Positions 35,734 through 44,448 of a DNA stretch of 64,000 bases are shown here, piece by piece. The DNA lies in contig PERL01000007.1 of the NCBI GenBank assembly GCA_002928735.1, positions 109,400 through 173,399 on the forward strand, read 5' to 3'. Both the position numbers and the translations under genes were made by a program. Below the pieces are notes generated by a model. It ran no database searches. It saw only the letters and a program-made list of their open reading frames with translations, and had not been told where the DNA came from. The DNA comes from Hyphomicrobium sp. Its GTDB lineage: Bacteria > Pseudomonadota > Alphaproteobacteria > Rhizobiales > Hyphomicrobiaceae. The first letter of the stretch is position 1. Every line of letters begins with the position of its first letter.

Positions 35734-37497
35734 TCACCGGCTCACATCGGCGCAAACTGTTTCAGCAGGCACGAACTCCGGTTCGCTGTTCCGCGAGAAC
35801 CAGCCAGTCCCTGCCGGAGTGTCATCCCCCCGCTGGGCCTGCTGGAGGTAACCACGATAGTGGGCCAGCAGCGCCCCGCCGGGCAAGGCGAGCCTGACGT
35901 CGAAGCGGAAACGGCCGGCGTGGTCGACGGCTTCCGACGCTTTCGAGCGCGGCGCAAGCCAAAGCGGCATGGGAATGCCGAGGATCGACCAGCCCGAGAC
36001 CGGCAGCGTCACCGCGCCGTCCCGCGCCGCTGCGGCGAGCCGGATCCGGATAGGGCCGAAGCGCTCAGTCACCTCACCAGTCCCTGTGCTTCCCAGAACG
36101 GACCGGAATTTGCGGCCGTCGAAATCGCGGCACCAGGTCTCGATCATGGGGGCGGAGGGGCGCGCGCGTGTTTTCTCGACAGTCACGCGGACCGGCACAT
36201 CCGCGCCAGCTTTTGGTAAGCCAAGGAGCCGTTGAATGATGCGCGCCGGCAAGCTGGTTCCGGCCTCGACGCTCGCCCGGCCCTCCCAGACCGGCGCGGC
36301 GTCGGCGTCGTGGAACGCTTTGAGCGGCGATGGCAGCGATGGATACGCGTCGCCAAGCGAACGGGAGAAGACACTGTCCGCCGGCAGCGGGGTCCGCTGT
36401 TGGCGGGTGCGGATGGCGTAGGCCTTCATCTCTTGTTCGATTGTGTCAAGCGAGAGCGCGCCGACACAGGGTCGTGCACCGGCAGGCAACCCGCCATCCA
36501 GCAGGGCGCGCACCGCAGCGGCGGCGGGAAGCGTCGGGACCTGGGGGCCATGGCCGTTCTCCGCCAGCAGCGACCACTGCGCCACCACCGGCCGGCCTGC
36601 CTCATCGAGGCCTGACGCTTCGACCAGCATCGCGCCACGATCCTGCGTGAAAGGCTTCGTTAGCGCTCGCGCCCGGAGCAGCAGCGGTGCCAACGGCACG
36701 AGTGAGCGCAGCAGTCCAAGGCGGCGAAGATGCGCCAGGAAAGTGAGCCCCCACTGCTCAAGTGGCGATTCCAGCCCGGCCTGGAAACGGACCAGGGATC
36801 GGATGCCGAAATGCGCCGACAGAAGCTTGGCATCCGCGGTTTCCACGGGCGCAACGCGCCGGTGGCCTAGCGCGGGGATGGCGCGGCGGCTGGAGCTTGA
36901 CCAAGCGATGACATGCCCAAGTTGCCCGTTGCGAAAAGTCTCAACCGCCGTTCCCGCATAGCTCAGGATCGCCTCCAGAACGGCCGGTCCAACATCGCTC
37001 TTGCCGCCCGGCGTGATCGCTATGTCGACCGTGTCGATCCGGCGCCAGCCGCGCGTGATCTCCGCCATCGCTGCGGAGGACAAAGCAGGCGTCGAACTCG
37101 CGCCCGCGAGCGCGACAAGATTGCGTGCTTTCGCCACGCCGTCGAGTTCGGCAAAACCGAGGAGATAATCCCGGGCATCGGCCAGATCGAGATAATGCGC
37201 CCCTCCCTCAAGAACCGCCCTTGGAAAGGAGAGATCGGTTTGCTGAAAGGGGCCCGAAGCATCGATCACCAGCCAAGGCCTGTGGGCGCTGAGAATGGCA
37301 AATCCGGCTGACTTCTCGAACGCCAGGGGCTCTAGCTGTGCCGCACCGCCGTCGACTTCGATCGTGCGGCACATAGCTTGCGCCTTGGAGGGATCGCGCG
37401 AGGTCAGCAGCAGCCGGATGCCCTGAAAGCCGGCGAGATGCCGCGCGAGCCGTTGGCCGAAGACGCCGGTCGCTCCAACAAGAAGAATGGTCTTCAT
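35734..37497 (-). CDS. Saccharopine dehydrogenase-like NAD(P) domain fused to DUF4166
   Basis: 587 residues from the ATG at 37497. Residues 1-180 carry a Rossmann fold (ILLVGATGVFGQRLARHL, then LVIDASGPFQQ and VALAGASSTPALSSAAM) of the saccharopine dehydrogenase NADP-binding type. The C-terminal part (about 415-570) matches DUF4166: VTVEKTRARPSAPMIETWCRDF, then RKFRSVLGSTGTG and RIRLAAAARDGAV. Its ATG shares one base with the stop of the DCC-family gene upstream. A second DUF4166 protein is encoded two genes up. The function of DUF4166 is not known; together they suggest a membrane or lipid-associated redox process. Confidence 0.8.
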   Translation of the reverse strand: MKTILLVGATGVFGQRLARHLAGFQGIRLLLTSRDPSKAQAMCRTIEVDGGAAQLEPLAFEKSAGFAILSAHRPWLVIDASGPFQQTDLSFPRAVLEGGAHYLDLADARDYLLGFAELDGVAKARNLVALAGASSTPALSSAAMAEITRGWRRIDTVDIAITPGGKSDVGPAVLEAILSYAGTAVETFRNGQLGHVIAWSSSSRRAIPALGHRRVAPVETADAKLLSAHFGIRSLVRFQAGLESPLEQWGLTFLAHLRRLGLLRSLVPLAPLLLRARALTKPFTQDRGAMLVEASGLDEAGRPVVAQWSLLAENGHGPQVPTLPAAAAVRALLDGGLPAGARPCVGALSLDTIEQEMKAYAIRTRQQRTPLPADSVFSRSLGDAYPSLPSPLKAFHDADAAPVWEGRASVEAGTSLPARIIQRLLGLPKAGADVPVRVTVEKTRARPSAPMIETWCRDFDGRKFRSVLGSTGTGEVTERFGPIRIRLAAAARDGAVTLPVSGWSILGIPMPLWLAPRSKASEAVDHAGRFRFDVRLALPGGALLAHYRGYLQQAQRGDDTPAGTGWFSRNSEPEFVPAETVCADVSR

Positions 37498-37913
37498 TAC
37501 GCGAGCTCCTCGGGAAGCACGAACCTCCCGCGCGTGGCGGCATCGGGACGAAGGCACGTTTCTGACCGGCCGAAGAGCCGGTAACGGTTGCCAGCGATGC
37601 GATCGTAAAGCCAATCGCGGACGATGCGGGGAACGACGCGGCCGATTGTGGCAAGCCTCGCTGGACCGTTGAGATGCTGAACGAGGGCAAGCACGCCGTC
37701 CGACTTCGTCAGCGCCCGTCCATCCTCGATGAACAGGAAGCTGTCCGGCTCATCCGGGTCGATGCCATACTGGCGAGCCCGCGTACGTCCATCTCTGGAT
37801 TGAATGGCGACAAAGCGGATGGTCGGCGCTTTTTCATGCTGCAAGGTGTAGCGCACAGCCCCCGAGCACAGCAGGCAGACGCTGTCGAACAACCAGATCG
37901 CCTCCCTGTTCAT
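37497..37913 (-). CDS. DCC-family thiol-disulfide oxidoreductase-like protein (DUF393)
   Basis: 138 residues with the diagnostic D-x-x-C-x-x-C: DSVCLLCSG at about residues 10-18. Later landmarks are FVAIQSRDGRTRARQYG, LIFIEDGRA-like text and the NGPARLATIGRVVPR block, then DWLYDRIAGNRYRLFGR. The family is thioredoxin-like in outline. It overlaps the DUF4166 gene upstream (stop at 37910) by four bases and the saccharopine-like gene downstream by one, so all three are translationally coupled. Confidence 0.85.
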   Translation of the reverse strand: MNREAIWLFDSVCLLCSGAVRYTLQHEKAPTIRFVAIQSRDGRTRARQYGIDPDEPDSFLFIEDGRALTKSDGVLALVQHLNGPARLATIGRVVPRIVRDWLYDRIAGNRYRLFGRSETCLRPDAATRGRFVLPEELA

Positions 37914-38587
37914 TGCACCTTAGCCTCCTGGAACACGCCAGATTGCTCAATCATTGCGCCAAGCAGCGGATGGTCGAGGCTCAGGGTGAAGCGGAAGCTG
38001 TGCTCCGTCACATACGCGTGCGTGACCGTGACATGACCGGGCGAGACGAAGGCAGGCAGTCGAACGCGCCATCCGCCAAGGCGCAAGAAATAGCCGGCGC
38101 TTTCGAAGATGAGCGCAGTCTCACTGGCTTTGGGCCGCAGCGCCATGGCGATCCCGAAACCGATGTATTCCTCAAGGCCCGTAGGTCCCGTGAAGCGCTT
38201 GGACGATTGTATGATCTGCGGGAAGCCGCTGCGGTGGGCGTAAAGCCGCGTCCAGACTTGCCCGCCCGTGGTCATGTCTTCCGTAACGGTGACGACGCTT
38301 GCCACCCCGGTGTCAATATGAAGGGGTAGCGGCGCACCAATGAGTCGGAAGACCTGCGCGACGAAGCGGCCAATGCGACTAGAGTTCATTGTGTCGATCA
38401 CACCGGCATAAACTGCGGTGTCCCCCCCTGCGAGCCTCTTTGAGAAGCGCCGGCGGATGGCGGCAGGCAGTCTGTCCCACTCGCTTGCGGGCAGGAGCGC
38501 GCGAAAGCGCAGGTCGCAAAGGTCAAGCACCTCAATTCGCGGCGGCGCCGTGTGATTTGAGATGGGCCTGACAGGAACGCGGCGCAT
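37910..38587 (-). CDS. DUF4166 protein
   Basis: About 225 residues. Recognisable DUF4166 text: LPAAIRRRFSKRLAGGDTAVYAG, then FVAQVFRLIGAPLPLHIDTGVAS, VWTRLYAHRSGFPQIIQSSKRF and GFGIAMALRPKASETALIFESAGYFLRLG. The start at ATG 38587 follows AGGAGG seven bases upstream. The stop overlaps the DCC-family ATG by four bases (ATGA). Together with the two genes downstream it forms an operon that is next to the MarR/GbsR regulator. Confidence 0.8.
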   Translation of the reverse strand: MRRVPVRPISNHTAPPRIEVLDLCDLRFRALLPASEWDRLPAAIRRRFSKRLAGGDTAVYAGVIDTMNSSRIGRFVAQVFRLIGAPLPLHIDTGVASVVTVTEDMTTGGQVWTRLYAHRSGFPQIIQSSKRFTGPTGLEEYIGFGIAMALRPKASETALIFESAGYFLRLGGWRVRLPAFVSPGHVTVTHAYVTEHSFRFTLSLDHPLLGAMIEQSGVFQEAKVQ

Positions 38588-38616
38588 GAAGCGCCTCCTC
38601 AATTAGACAGTTGGGC

Positions 38617-39180
38617 TCAACTCTTGGAGCCGGGCAGGTAGGATAGGATTTTTGACCCCAGCTTGAGCACGATGTCGCGCTTGGCCCGCGGCATGGAGAG
38701 CATCTGCGAATACCAGCGATCGACGTCCTGCATGAAGCCATGCATGTCGCCGAGGCGCTTGCGCGCAGTCGCGCTAACGGCCTTGTCGGTCTTAGCCTCC
38801 GCGACACAAGCGCTGAGAATGGCCATTGCTGGATCAATCTCGCGCGCCTTGCGGCCAGCAGCGATCTTGGCGGCCATCTCCCACAGATCGACTTCCGCTT
38901 CGTAATGATCGCGCCGGTCGTTGCGCATCGGGACGCGGCGAATGAGATTCCAGGAGAGAAGCTCTTTCAGCGAGGTCGAGACGTTGGAGCGCGCCATGCC
39001 GAGTTGCTCGGCGATCTGCTCCGCAGTCAGCGGCTTTTCGGACAGATAGAGCAACGCTTGTATCTGGCTCACCGAGCGGTTAACGCCCCACTGCCCGCCC
39101 AGATCGCCCCATTGAAGGATGAAGCGCTCCACGGGTTCGGGAAGTTTCGCAACGCTTGTCTTGTCCGTAATTTCTGTCAT
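38617..39180 (-). CDS. GbsR/MarR-type transcriptional regulator
   Basis: 187 residues with a winged helix-turn-helix: QIQALLYLSEKPLTAEQIAEQLGMARSNVSTSLKELLSWNLIRRV, followed by a coiled C-terminal half (DHYEAEVDLWEMAAKIA, then DRWYSQMLSMPRAKRDIVLK). This layout fits the GbsR group. It is the first gene of the DUF4166 operon, 29 bases upstream, and a perfect 20-base palindrome covers its own ATG (39170-39189), so it probably represses itself and the operon. The signal is unknown. Confidence 0.85.
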   Translation of the reverse strand: MTEITDKTSVAKLPEPVERFILQWGDLGGQWGVNRSVSQIQALLYLSEKPLTAEQIAEQLGMARSNVSTSLKELLSWNLIRRVPMRNDRRDHYEAEVDLWEMAAKIAAGRKAREIDPAMAILSACVAEAKTDKAVSATARKRLGDMHGFMQDVDRWYSQMLSMPRAKRDIVLKLGSKILSYLPGSKS

Positions 39181-39189
39181 GACAGAAAT
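39170..39189. promoter_or_regulatory. Perfect palindromic operator over the GbsR-type start codon
   Basis: The 20-base sequence ATTTCTGTCATGACAGAAAT is self-complementary, and its centre overlaps the ATG (CAT on the plus strand) of the regulator. A further half-like CGACAGAA is found at about 39193. Its position suggests negative autoregulation by blocking transcription or translation start. Confidence 0.75.
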
Positions 39190-39251
39190 ATACGACAGAA
39201 GAGATAGGCCGTCAAGCCGGGCCGCAGGCGGGTCGCAAAAGCGTTGGAGAG

Positions 39252-40595
39252 TTAAAGCGCCAGCACCGCTTGTGCAGCAGTCTGACCCGAGAGCAACGCG
39301 CCGTGTGCGGTCCCAAAATAAGACCCGTCACAGGCCTCTCCGGCAAAGGAGAGGCGTCCATCCCAATCGAAGCCGGAGAGGGCCTTGCGGGTCGCGGGAG
39401 TCGTGCCGACGGCGTTGAACGAGTAGGCCCCATGGGTAAACGGATCCTGCGCCCACCGCGTCACTTGGACGGCGTTTGGCGCTGGAAAATCCGATCCGAA
39501 CATCGATTGCAAGGCGCGATGCGCTTCATTTGCCATGTGCGCATCCGAGAGCGGTTCCAACGACCGCGCGGCGTCGGCGGCATGGAAGGCAAGCAGCACG
39601 GGTGCGCCAGTCACGCGGGCCAAGCTCACCCATTGCGACCAGTATCCGGGCTTTGGCCCCACCCATTCGATCCAATCGACGTCAGCGGGCCACGCCACGC
39701 GGTCGAAACGCAGCCAGCACTTGTTCAAAAGCCCCATGCCGATCGTTTCAATCGCCCTTTGCCGCGAGGTCGCAAGAGGCCGGCCAAAGGCGATGTCTCC
39801 CTTTTTTAGGACGCCCAGCGGGACCGTCACCAGCGCATGACCGGCCCTCAAAATTTCACCGCCACGCAGGGAGACGGCCACGCCCGTGCCCTCCGGTGCA
39901 ATCGCTGCGACCGGCGCGGAGGTCCGTATTGCGAGCCCCCTGGCCAGATGCGCAACGATCTGCGCAAACCCGCCGGGAAAGAAAACATCGCCGCCGCCGA
40001 AGTCTTTGCTGGCGTCGAAAAACCAAGCCGAGACCTCTGACGAAGCCCCACCATACTCGGCCTCAACGCTGCCGTTCAGCACATGGCGGATCAGGCGTCT
40101 GTCGTCCTCCCCCGCCTTCTGCCATGCCGAGCTGACTACGAGTGCCGCTTCCAGCGATTGGTCGGCGTCCCGCGCCTCAACCTTCTTCCGAGCGGCAGCG
40201 ATCATGTTCTCAGCCATGGCATAGGCACGGGCGAGGTCGACGGCCTTGCCGGTCGCATCCAGCGCCATGGACGAGTCATAGCTGGTCGCCAGCCGTTTGG
40301 CCCCGATCGCATCCGCAAGTTTGGTAAGTGGATTGCCCTTCGTCCCATGAATCCAACTCGCACCCAGATCCATCGGCAGTCCCGGCCAGTCGTTCGAGGT
40401 CCATATCCGTCCGCCGATCCGGTTCCGCGCCTCCAAGACGGTTACCTTGACGCCCTGTGCGGCCAAGTCGCGTGCCGCCGCAAGTCCGGCGAGACCCGCC
40501 CCGATGACGATCACTGATCGCTCCGCGGCCTGCCCAGCATGCGAACCGGAAAATGCAGCACCTGCCATGAGCGATAGAACGCTCCTTCGGTTCAT
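39252..40595 (-). CDS. Flavin-containing amine oxidase (FAD-dependent), exported by Tat
   Basis: About 447 residues from the ATG at 40595. The N-terminus MNRRSVLSLMAGAAF has an NRRSVL twin-arginine motif with a hydrophobic stretch, so Tat export is likely. The FAD-binding VIVIGAGLAGLAAARDLAAQG and GGRIWTS blocks follow, and the C-terminal DGRLSFAGEACDGSYFGTAHGALLSGQTAA closes the flavin domain. The substrate is an amine, unspecified. The longer upstream frame (to 40895) overlaps the YjbQ gene and is out of phase, so it is not used. Confidence 0.85.
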   Translation of the reverse strand: MNRRSVLSLMAGAAFSGSHAGQAAERSVIVIGAGLAGLAAARDLAAQGVKVTVLEARNRIGGRIWTSNDWPGLPMDLGASWIHGTKGNPLTKLADAIGAKRLATSYDSSMALDATGKAVDLARAYAMAENMIAAARKKVEARDADQSLEAALVVSSAWQKAGEDDRRLIRHVLNGSVEAEYGGASSEVSAWFFDASKDFGGGDVFFPGGFAQIVAHLARGLAIRTSAPVAAIAPEGTGVAVSLRGGEILRAGHALVTVPLGVLKKGDIAFGRPLATSRQRAIETIGMGLLNKCWLRFDRVAWPADVDWIEWVGPKPGYWSQWVSLARVTGAPVLLAFHAADAARSLEPLSDAHMANEAHRALQSMFGSDFPAPNAVQVTRWAQDPFTHGAYSFNAVGTTPATRKALSGFDWDGRLSFAGEACDGSYFGTAHGALLSGQTAAQAVLAL

Positions 40596-40597
40596 TC

Positions 40598-41017
40598 TCA
40601 ATCCCCAACCACATGCACAACGACCCGCCGCGTATGCGGCGCCGTGCGATGCTCGAACAGGTAGATCCCCTGCCACGTTCCGAGCGCCATCCGCCCGGCC
40701 GAAATGGGAATCGGCAGCGACGTCTGCGTCAACGCCGCCTTGACGTGCGCTGGCATGTCGTCCGGGCCCTCCGTCGTGTGGATGAAAAGGGAATCGCCCT
40801 CCGGCACGAGCCGCCGGAAGAAGGCGGTGAGATCGCGCTGCACGTCCGGGTCCGCATTCTCCTGAATGAGCAGCGACGCCGAGGTGTGCTGGCAAAACAC
40901 CGTCACCAGCCCCGTTCCGATACCCGCCGCCGCAACCACGCGCGCCACTTCGTCCGTGATCTCGATCAGCCCCGGCCCGCGCGTCTTCACCGTGATCGTC
41001 TCTTGATGCTGTCTCAT
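40598..41017 (-). CDS. YjbQ family protein (UPF0047)
   Basis: 139 residues with the family blocks GTGLVTVFCQHTSASLLIQENADPDVQRDL and FFRRLVPEGDSLFIHTTEGPDDMPAHVKAALTQTSLPIPI, then LGTWQGIYLFEHR. The His and Glu cluster binds metal in structures. E. coli YjbQ has been described as a thiamine phosphate synthase-like activity, so the physiological role is unsettled. The start at 41017 is the ATG just before MRQHQETI; the frame to 41128 has no ribosome site. Confidence 0.88.
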   Translation of the reverse strand: MRQHQETITVKTRGPGLIEITDEVARVVAAAGIGTGLVTVFCQHTSASLLIQENADPDVQRDLTAFFRRLVPEGDSLFIHTTEGPDDMPAHVKAALTQTSLPIPISAGRMALGTWQGIYLFEHRTAPHTRRVVVHVVGD

Positions 41018-41053
41018 GCTGTTATCCGCGCCGCAGTGGGCTACACTTCTCCC

Positions 41054-41518
41054 ATGAGCCGAGCATTCGTCAAAGAGGACACGGGTGAAAGCCTTGAAGA
41101 CCTGCCCGACCGGCCGGTCTCCGAGCACCGCAACCTAGTCACTCCCGATGGCCTCGCCGCCATCGAAGCGGAAGTCGAGCGCCTGAGTTCCGCCTACGCC
41201 GAAGCCCAGACCTCGGCCGATCGCGCCGCCTTGCAAAAGGTCGCCCGCGATCTGCGCTACTGGTCGCAGCGGCAGGCCTCCGCCGAATTGATGTCAGCAC
41301 CCATCGACACAGGCACCGTCCAGTTCGGCTCGCGCGTGACGCTGCTGCGCTCAGACGGCCGCCGCGTCGCCTACCGCATCGTCGGCGAAGACGAAGCCGA
41401 CCCCGCCAAAGGCTCGATCTCTTACGTCTCCCCGCTCGCCCGCGCCCTCATCGGCAAAGCCGAAGGCGACACCGTCCCCATGGGCGCCACCGAAGCCGAA
41501 ATCGAACGCATCGCCTGA
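41054..41518 (+). CDS. GreA/GreB-like transcription elongation factor family protein
   Basis: 154 residues. The C-terminal half VQFGSRVTLLRSDGRRVAYRIVGEDEADPAKGSISYVSPLARALIGKAEGD is the GreA/GreB FKBP-like domain. The N-terminal coiled coil (EAEVERLSSAYAEAQTSADRAALQK) is present but its tip lacks the usual acidic DD, so cleavage activity is questionable. A stand-alone paralogue is common in Hyphomicrobiales. It is divergent from YjbQ. Confidence 0.8.
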   Translation: MSRAFVKEDTGESLEDLPDRPVSEHRNLVTPDGLAAIEAEVERLSSAYAEAQTSADRAALQKVARDLRYWSQRQASAELMSAPIDTGTVQFGSRVTLLRSDGRRVAYRIVGEDEADPAKGSISYVSPLARALIGKAEGDTVPMGATEAEIERIA

Positions 41519-41523
41519 CAAAT

Positions 41524-41556
41524 AAAAAACGCCGGAGGCCATAGCCCCCGGCGTCT
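41524..41556 (-). terminator. Rho-independent terminator of efp
   Basis: Stem ACGCCGG/CCGGCGT (41529-41535 with 41548-41554). Read on the minus strand it ends with five to six T (plus-strand AAAAAA at 41523-41528). It lies about 25 bases after the efp stop and could act on greA-like transcripts as well. Confidence 0.7.
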
Positions 41557-41581
41557 CATTCCAACAGCGCCGTCAGACGCC

Positions 41582-42151
41582 TCAATCCTTCGCGCGTTCC
41601 ACGTACGAACCGTCTTCGGTCATGACGACGACCCGGGTGCCGGCACCGATGTGCGAAGGCACCATGACCTTCGCACCATTCGAGAGCTTGGCGGTCTTGT
41701 ATGACGACGACGCCGTCTGTCCCTTCACAACCGGCTCGGCTTCGACGATTTCCAACGTCACGCGTGCCGGCAGTTCGATCGAGATCGGGTTACCTTCGTG
41801 GAGGGAGACCGAGCAGGTCATGCCTTCCTGCAGCCACTGCGCCTGATCGCCGAGCACATCCTTCGAGACCGTGATCTGGTCGAAGGATTCCGGCTGCATG
41901 AAATTGTAGCCCATCTCGTCTTCGTAGAGATAATTGTACTCCCGCTCGTCGAGATAGGCGCGCTCGACCTGATCGGTCGTCCGGTAGCGCTCGACGACCT
42001 TCACGCCGTCCGCGATGCGGCGCAGTTCGAGGTGCGTCACCGGCGTGCCCTTGCCGGGGTGAATGTTTTCGGCGTGCATCACGACGGCGAGCCTGCCGTC
42101 CAGATCGAGCACGTTGCCCTTGCGCACCGAGCTTGCGATAACCTTGCCCAC
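41582..42151 (-). CDS. efp: Elongation factor P
   Basis: Relieves ribosome stalling at polyproline stretches. The 189-residue protein has the KOW-like N-terminal domain with Lys34 in HPGKGTP at the tip, the residue modified by EpmA, then domain II and the C-terminal [29 protein letters not shown]. The frame is complete. It is divergent from epmA, and the two share a 177-base region. A GGTCTCC... leader precedes the ATG at 42151 without a striking ribosome site. Confidence 0.97.
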   Translation of the reverse strand: MGKVIASSVRKGNVLDLDGRLAVVMHAENIHPGKGTPVTHLELRRIADGVKVVERYRTTDQVERAYLDEREYNYLYEDEMGYNFMQPESFDQITVSKDVLGDQAQWLQEGMTCSVSLHEGNPISIELPARVTLEIVEAEPVVKGQTASSSYKTAKLSNGAKVMVPSHIGAGTRVVVMTEDGSYVERAKD

Positions 42152-42328
42152 GAGTGGTCTCCATCAATGCCGCCCTGACGAACGCGCTCGCTGCGAGCGC
42201 GTCTGTGCCAAAAGCCTCGAAAGGGGCAGGGCGGCGGGGGATCAGAGCGCCTCTCATACTCTATTCGCTATGAAAAGGCCAAGTGCGGTGGTAGTTCCCC
42301 GCATCTAGCCGCGGAAGTCCCGGAAAAC

Positions 42329-43366
42329 ATGAGCAGAATTTCCCCCTGGTGGAGCCCAGACCGGCACGCGGACCGCCGCCCGTTCCTGACAGCGCGCGGC
42401 CGGATCAAGGCCGCCATCCGGGATTGGTTCACCGCCCAGGGCTTCACCGAGGTCGAGCCGGCCTGCCTCCAGGCGTCCCCGGGCAACGAGGCCCACCTGC
42501 ACGCACTCTCAACCGTCATCGTCGGCCCCGACCTGTCCCGCCGCTGCCGCTACCTCCACACCTCCCCCGAATTTGCCATGAAAAAGCTGCTGGCGGCCGG
42601 CGAGGAGAAAATTTTCGCCTTCACCCCCTGCTTCCGCAATCGCGAGCACGGCCCCCTGCACGCCACCGAATTCACGATGCTGGAATGGTATCGAACCGGC
42701 GCACCCTACGAGCAAGTGATGGACGACGCCGCCGATCTCCTGCGTCTCGCCTGCGCCACGACAGGCCAACGCCTCATCTCCTGGCGCGGCGCCGTCGCCG
42801 TTCCCCAAGGCGCCGCCGACCGTCTCACCGTCGCGCAAGCCTTCCAACGCCACGCCGGCATTGATCTCCTGCGCACCATCACCGATGGCACGCCCGACCG
42901 CGACGCGCTCGCCGAACAGGTGCGCGCCCAAGGCATCACCGTGCGCGACGGCGACAGCTGGTCCGATCTCTATGCCCGCGTGCTGGCAGCCAGCATCGAA
43001 CCCAAGCTCGGCCTCGGCCAACCGCAATTGCTGATTGAGTACCCCGCCGTCGAAGCAGCCCTGGCCCGCCCCACGCCGCACGATCCGAGCGTCGCTGAAC
43101 GGTTCGAGCTCTACTGCTGCGGCGTCGAACTCGCCAACGGCTTCGGCGAGCTGACCGATCCCGTCCTCCAGCGTGCCAACCTCGAAGCCCAGATGGCGCT
43201 CAAAGAAAAGATCTATGGCGAGCGTTATCCCATCGATGAGGATTTCCTCGCAGCCCTTGCCCACATGCCGCCCGCGTCCGGCTGTGCGCTGGGCTTCGAT
43301 CGCCTCGTGATGCTGGCGGCAGGCGCGACACACATCGATCAGGTTCTCTGGACGCCGGATAGTTAA
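42329..43366 (+). CDS. epmA: EF-P--(R)-beta-lysine ligase (EpmA/GenX/PoxA)
   Basis: Attaches (beta-)lysine to Lys34 of EF-P. It is a class II lysyl-tRNA synthetase paralogue without the anticodon-binding domain. The 345-residue sequence shows SPEFAMKKLLAAGEEKIFAFTPCFRNRE (motif 2) and a C-terminal ASGCALGFDRLVML (motif 3). Divergent placement with efp supports a functional pair. EpmB, the lysine 2,3-aminomutase that usually completes the modification, is not seen in this window. Confidence 0.95.
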   Translation: MSRISPWWSPDRHADRRPFLTARGRIKAAIRDWFTAQGFTEVEPACLQASPGNEAHLHALSTVIVGPDLSRRCRYLHTSPEFAMKKLLAAGEEKIFAFTPCFRNREHGPLHATEFTMLEWYRTGAPYEQVMDDAADLLRLACATTGQRLISWRGAVAVPQGAADRLTVAQAFQRHAGIDLLRTITDGTPDRDALAEQVRAQGITVRDGDSWSDLYARVLAASIEPKLGLGQPQLLIEYPAVEAALARPTPHDPSVAERFELYCCGVELANGFGELTDPVLQRANLEAQMALKEKIYGERYPIDEDFLAALAHMPPASGCALGFDRLVMLAAGATHIDQVLWTPDS

Positions 43367-43446
43367 TCAGTCCCCAGCCCAAGCTTTGCCGCAAAGCTGA
43401 TACGGTTAGTGCGGATCGCACAATCGCAGGGCCGGGGGGATTTCAG

Positions 43447-44187
43447 ATGACGCGCATGCCCAATACAGGTCTCGACGACGTCGGCACCCGCCACGCCGTC
43501 GAGCAGGTTAGCCACGGCGGCCGCCTCGCCACCGCGCTCTCCGCCATCGCGCTGATCTTCTCAGGGTTCTCGTTCTACGAGTCCTCGCTCAAGAGCGCCG
43601 ACCTCGCCATCTATGTCCCGCCGATGATCCATTACGCCCGCGACGGCGACAACGACGTGTTCAATGTGCCCGTCACCATCACCAACGATGGCGCCAAATC
43701 GGGCACCGTCCTCAACATGGAACTGGTCGCTGAAAATCTGCGCGATGGCGCCGATCGCAAGACCGCCCGCTTCCACAGCGCCTTTGTTGGCGAACACCCG
43801 CGCACTGACGAGATCATCAACCGCTCGTTCGCGCCCATCTCCATTCCCGGCAACGGCACGTTCACCGAGACGATCCGCTTCTACCCGATGGAAAACCCGC
43901 TGCCCTTTCTCGTCGACGACAAGGGCGATTACCGCTTCACGCTGAAACTCGTCACACCCGAACCGCAGCGCGCGAGCATCCTCGATGTTCTCCCCGCGCG
44001 CACGCCTGCTCCCCTATCCTTCGAGATGAAACTGCCCTTCATCTCCTTTCAGCATCTCTCCTTCCGCCGCGGCACGATTGCCATGTTCAACAAGGATTGG
44101 AAGCCCGCCACATCTGAGTCCCAGGCGGAAACCGAAACGCCCCCAGCACAGTCCGCACCGCAAGCCACACCGCCCGCCGCTCCCTAG
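43447..44187 (+). CDS. Hypothetical protein with one membrane segment
   Basis: 246 residues. A short N-terminal cytoplasmic part is followed by a likely membrane segment (LATALSAIALIFSGFSFY, about residues 28-45). The bulk is an immunoglobulin-like region with beta strands (DVFNVPVTITNDGAKSGTVLNMELVAENL, then NGTFTETIRFYPM and YRFTLKLVTPE). The C-terminal tail is Pro/Ala/Gln/Glu-rich. No family is recognised. It sits after epmA and before a 33-codon membrane peptide. Confidence 0.7.
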   Translation: MTRMPNTGLDDVGTRHAVEQVSHGGRLATALSAIALIFSGFSFYESSLKSADLAIYVPPMIHYARDGDNDVFNVPVTITNDGAKSGTVLNMELVAENLRDGADRKTARFHSAFVGEHPRTDEIINRSFAPISIPGNGTFTETIRFYPMENPLPFLVDDKGDYRFTLKLVTPEPQRASILDVLPARTPAPLSFEMKLPFISFQHLSFRRGTIAMFNKDWKPATSESQAETETPPAQSAPQATPPAAP

Positions 44188-44306
44188 GTGTGATCCTCAG
44201 CCCGCGCCATGAACACCAGATGAATTTGGGCTTCAGTCTCTGTTCACCCCAGAGGGGTTAACGTCATTCCCATGGAGCCAATCAAGGCTCCGGGAGATGA
44301 AGTGTC

Positions 44307-44405
44307 ATGGGCGAGTTTCTTCGTTCGGGCGCGATCCTGCTGATGGGCCTCATCGTCATCGGCGCCGGCATTTTCGTCGTCTTCCACCATGTCGTGATCA
44401 GCTAA
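44307..44405 (+). CDS. Small membrane peptide
   Basis: A 32-residue frame (MGEFLRSGAILLMGLIVI then GAGIFVVFHHVVIS) that is one hydrophobic helix with Met-Gly-Glu at the start. A GGAG lies about ten bases upstream of the ATG. The stop is 43 bases before the ycjX GTG start, so they may be co-transcribed. Its short length means it could be a chance frame. Confidence 0.5.
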   Translation: MGEFLRSGAILLMGLIVIGAGIFVVFHHVVIS

Positions 44406-44448
44406 GGCTGACCGTCGGGCCAAGCACGGCAATCTTGCAGCAGGCCGC

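Noticed and set aside
40596..40895. Longer amine oxidase start
   Set aside because: It overlaps YjbQ in another frame; the Tat motif starts at ATG 40595.
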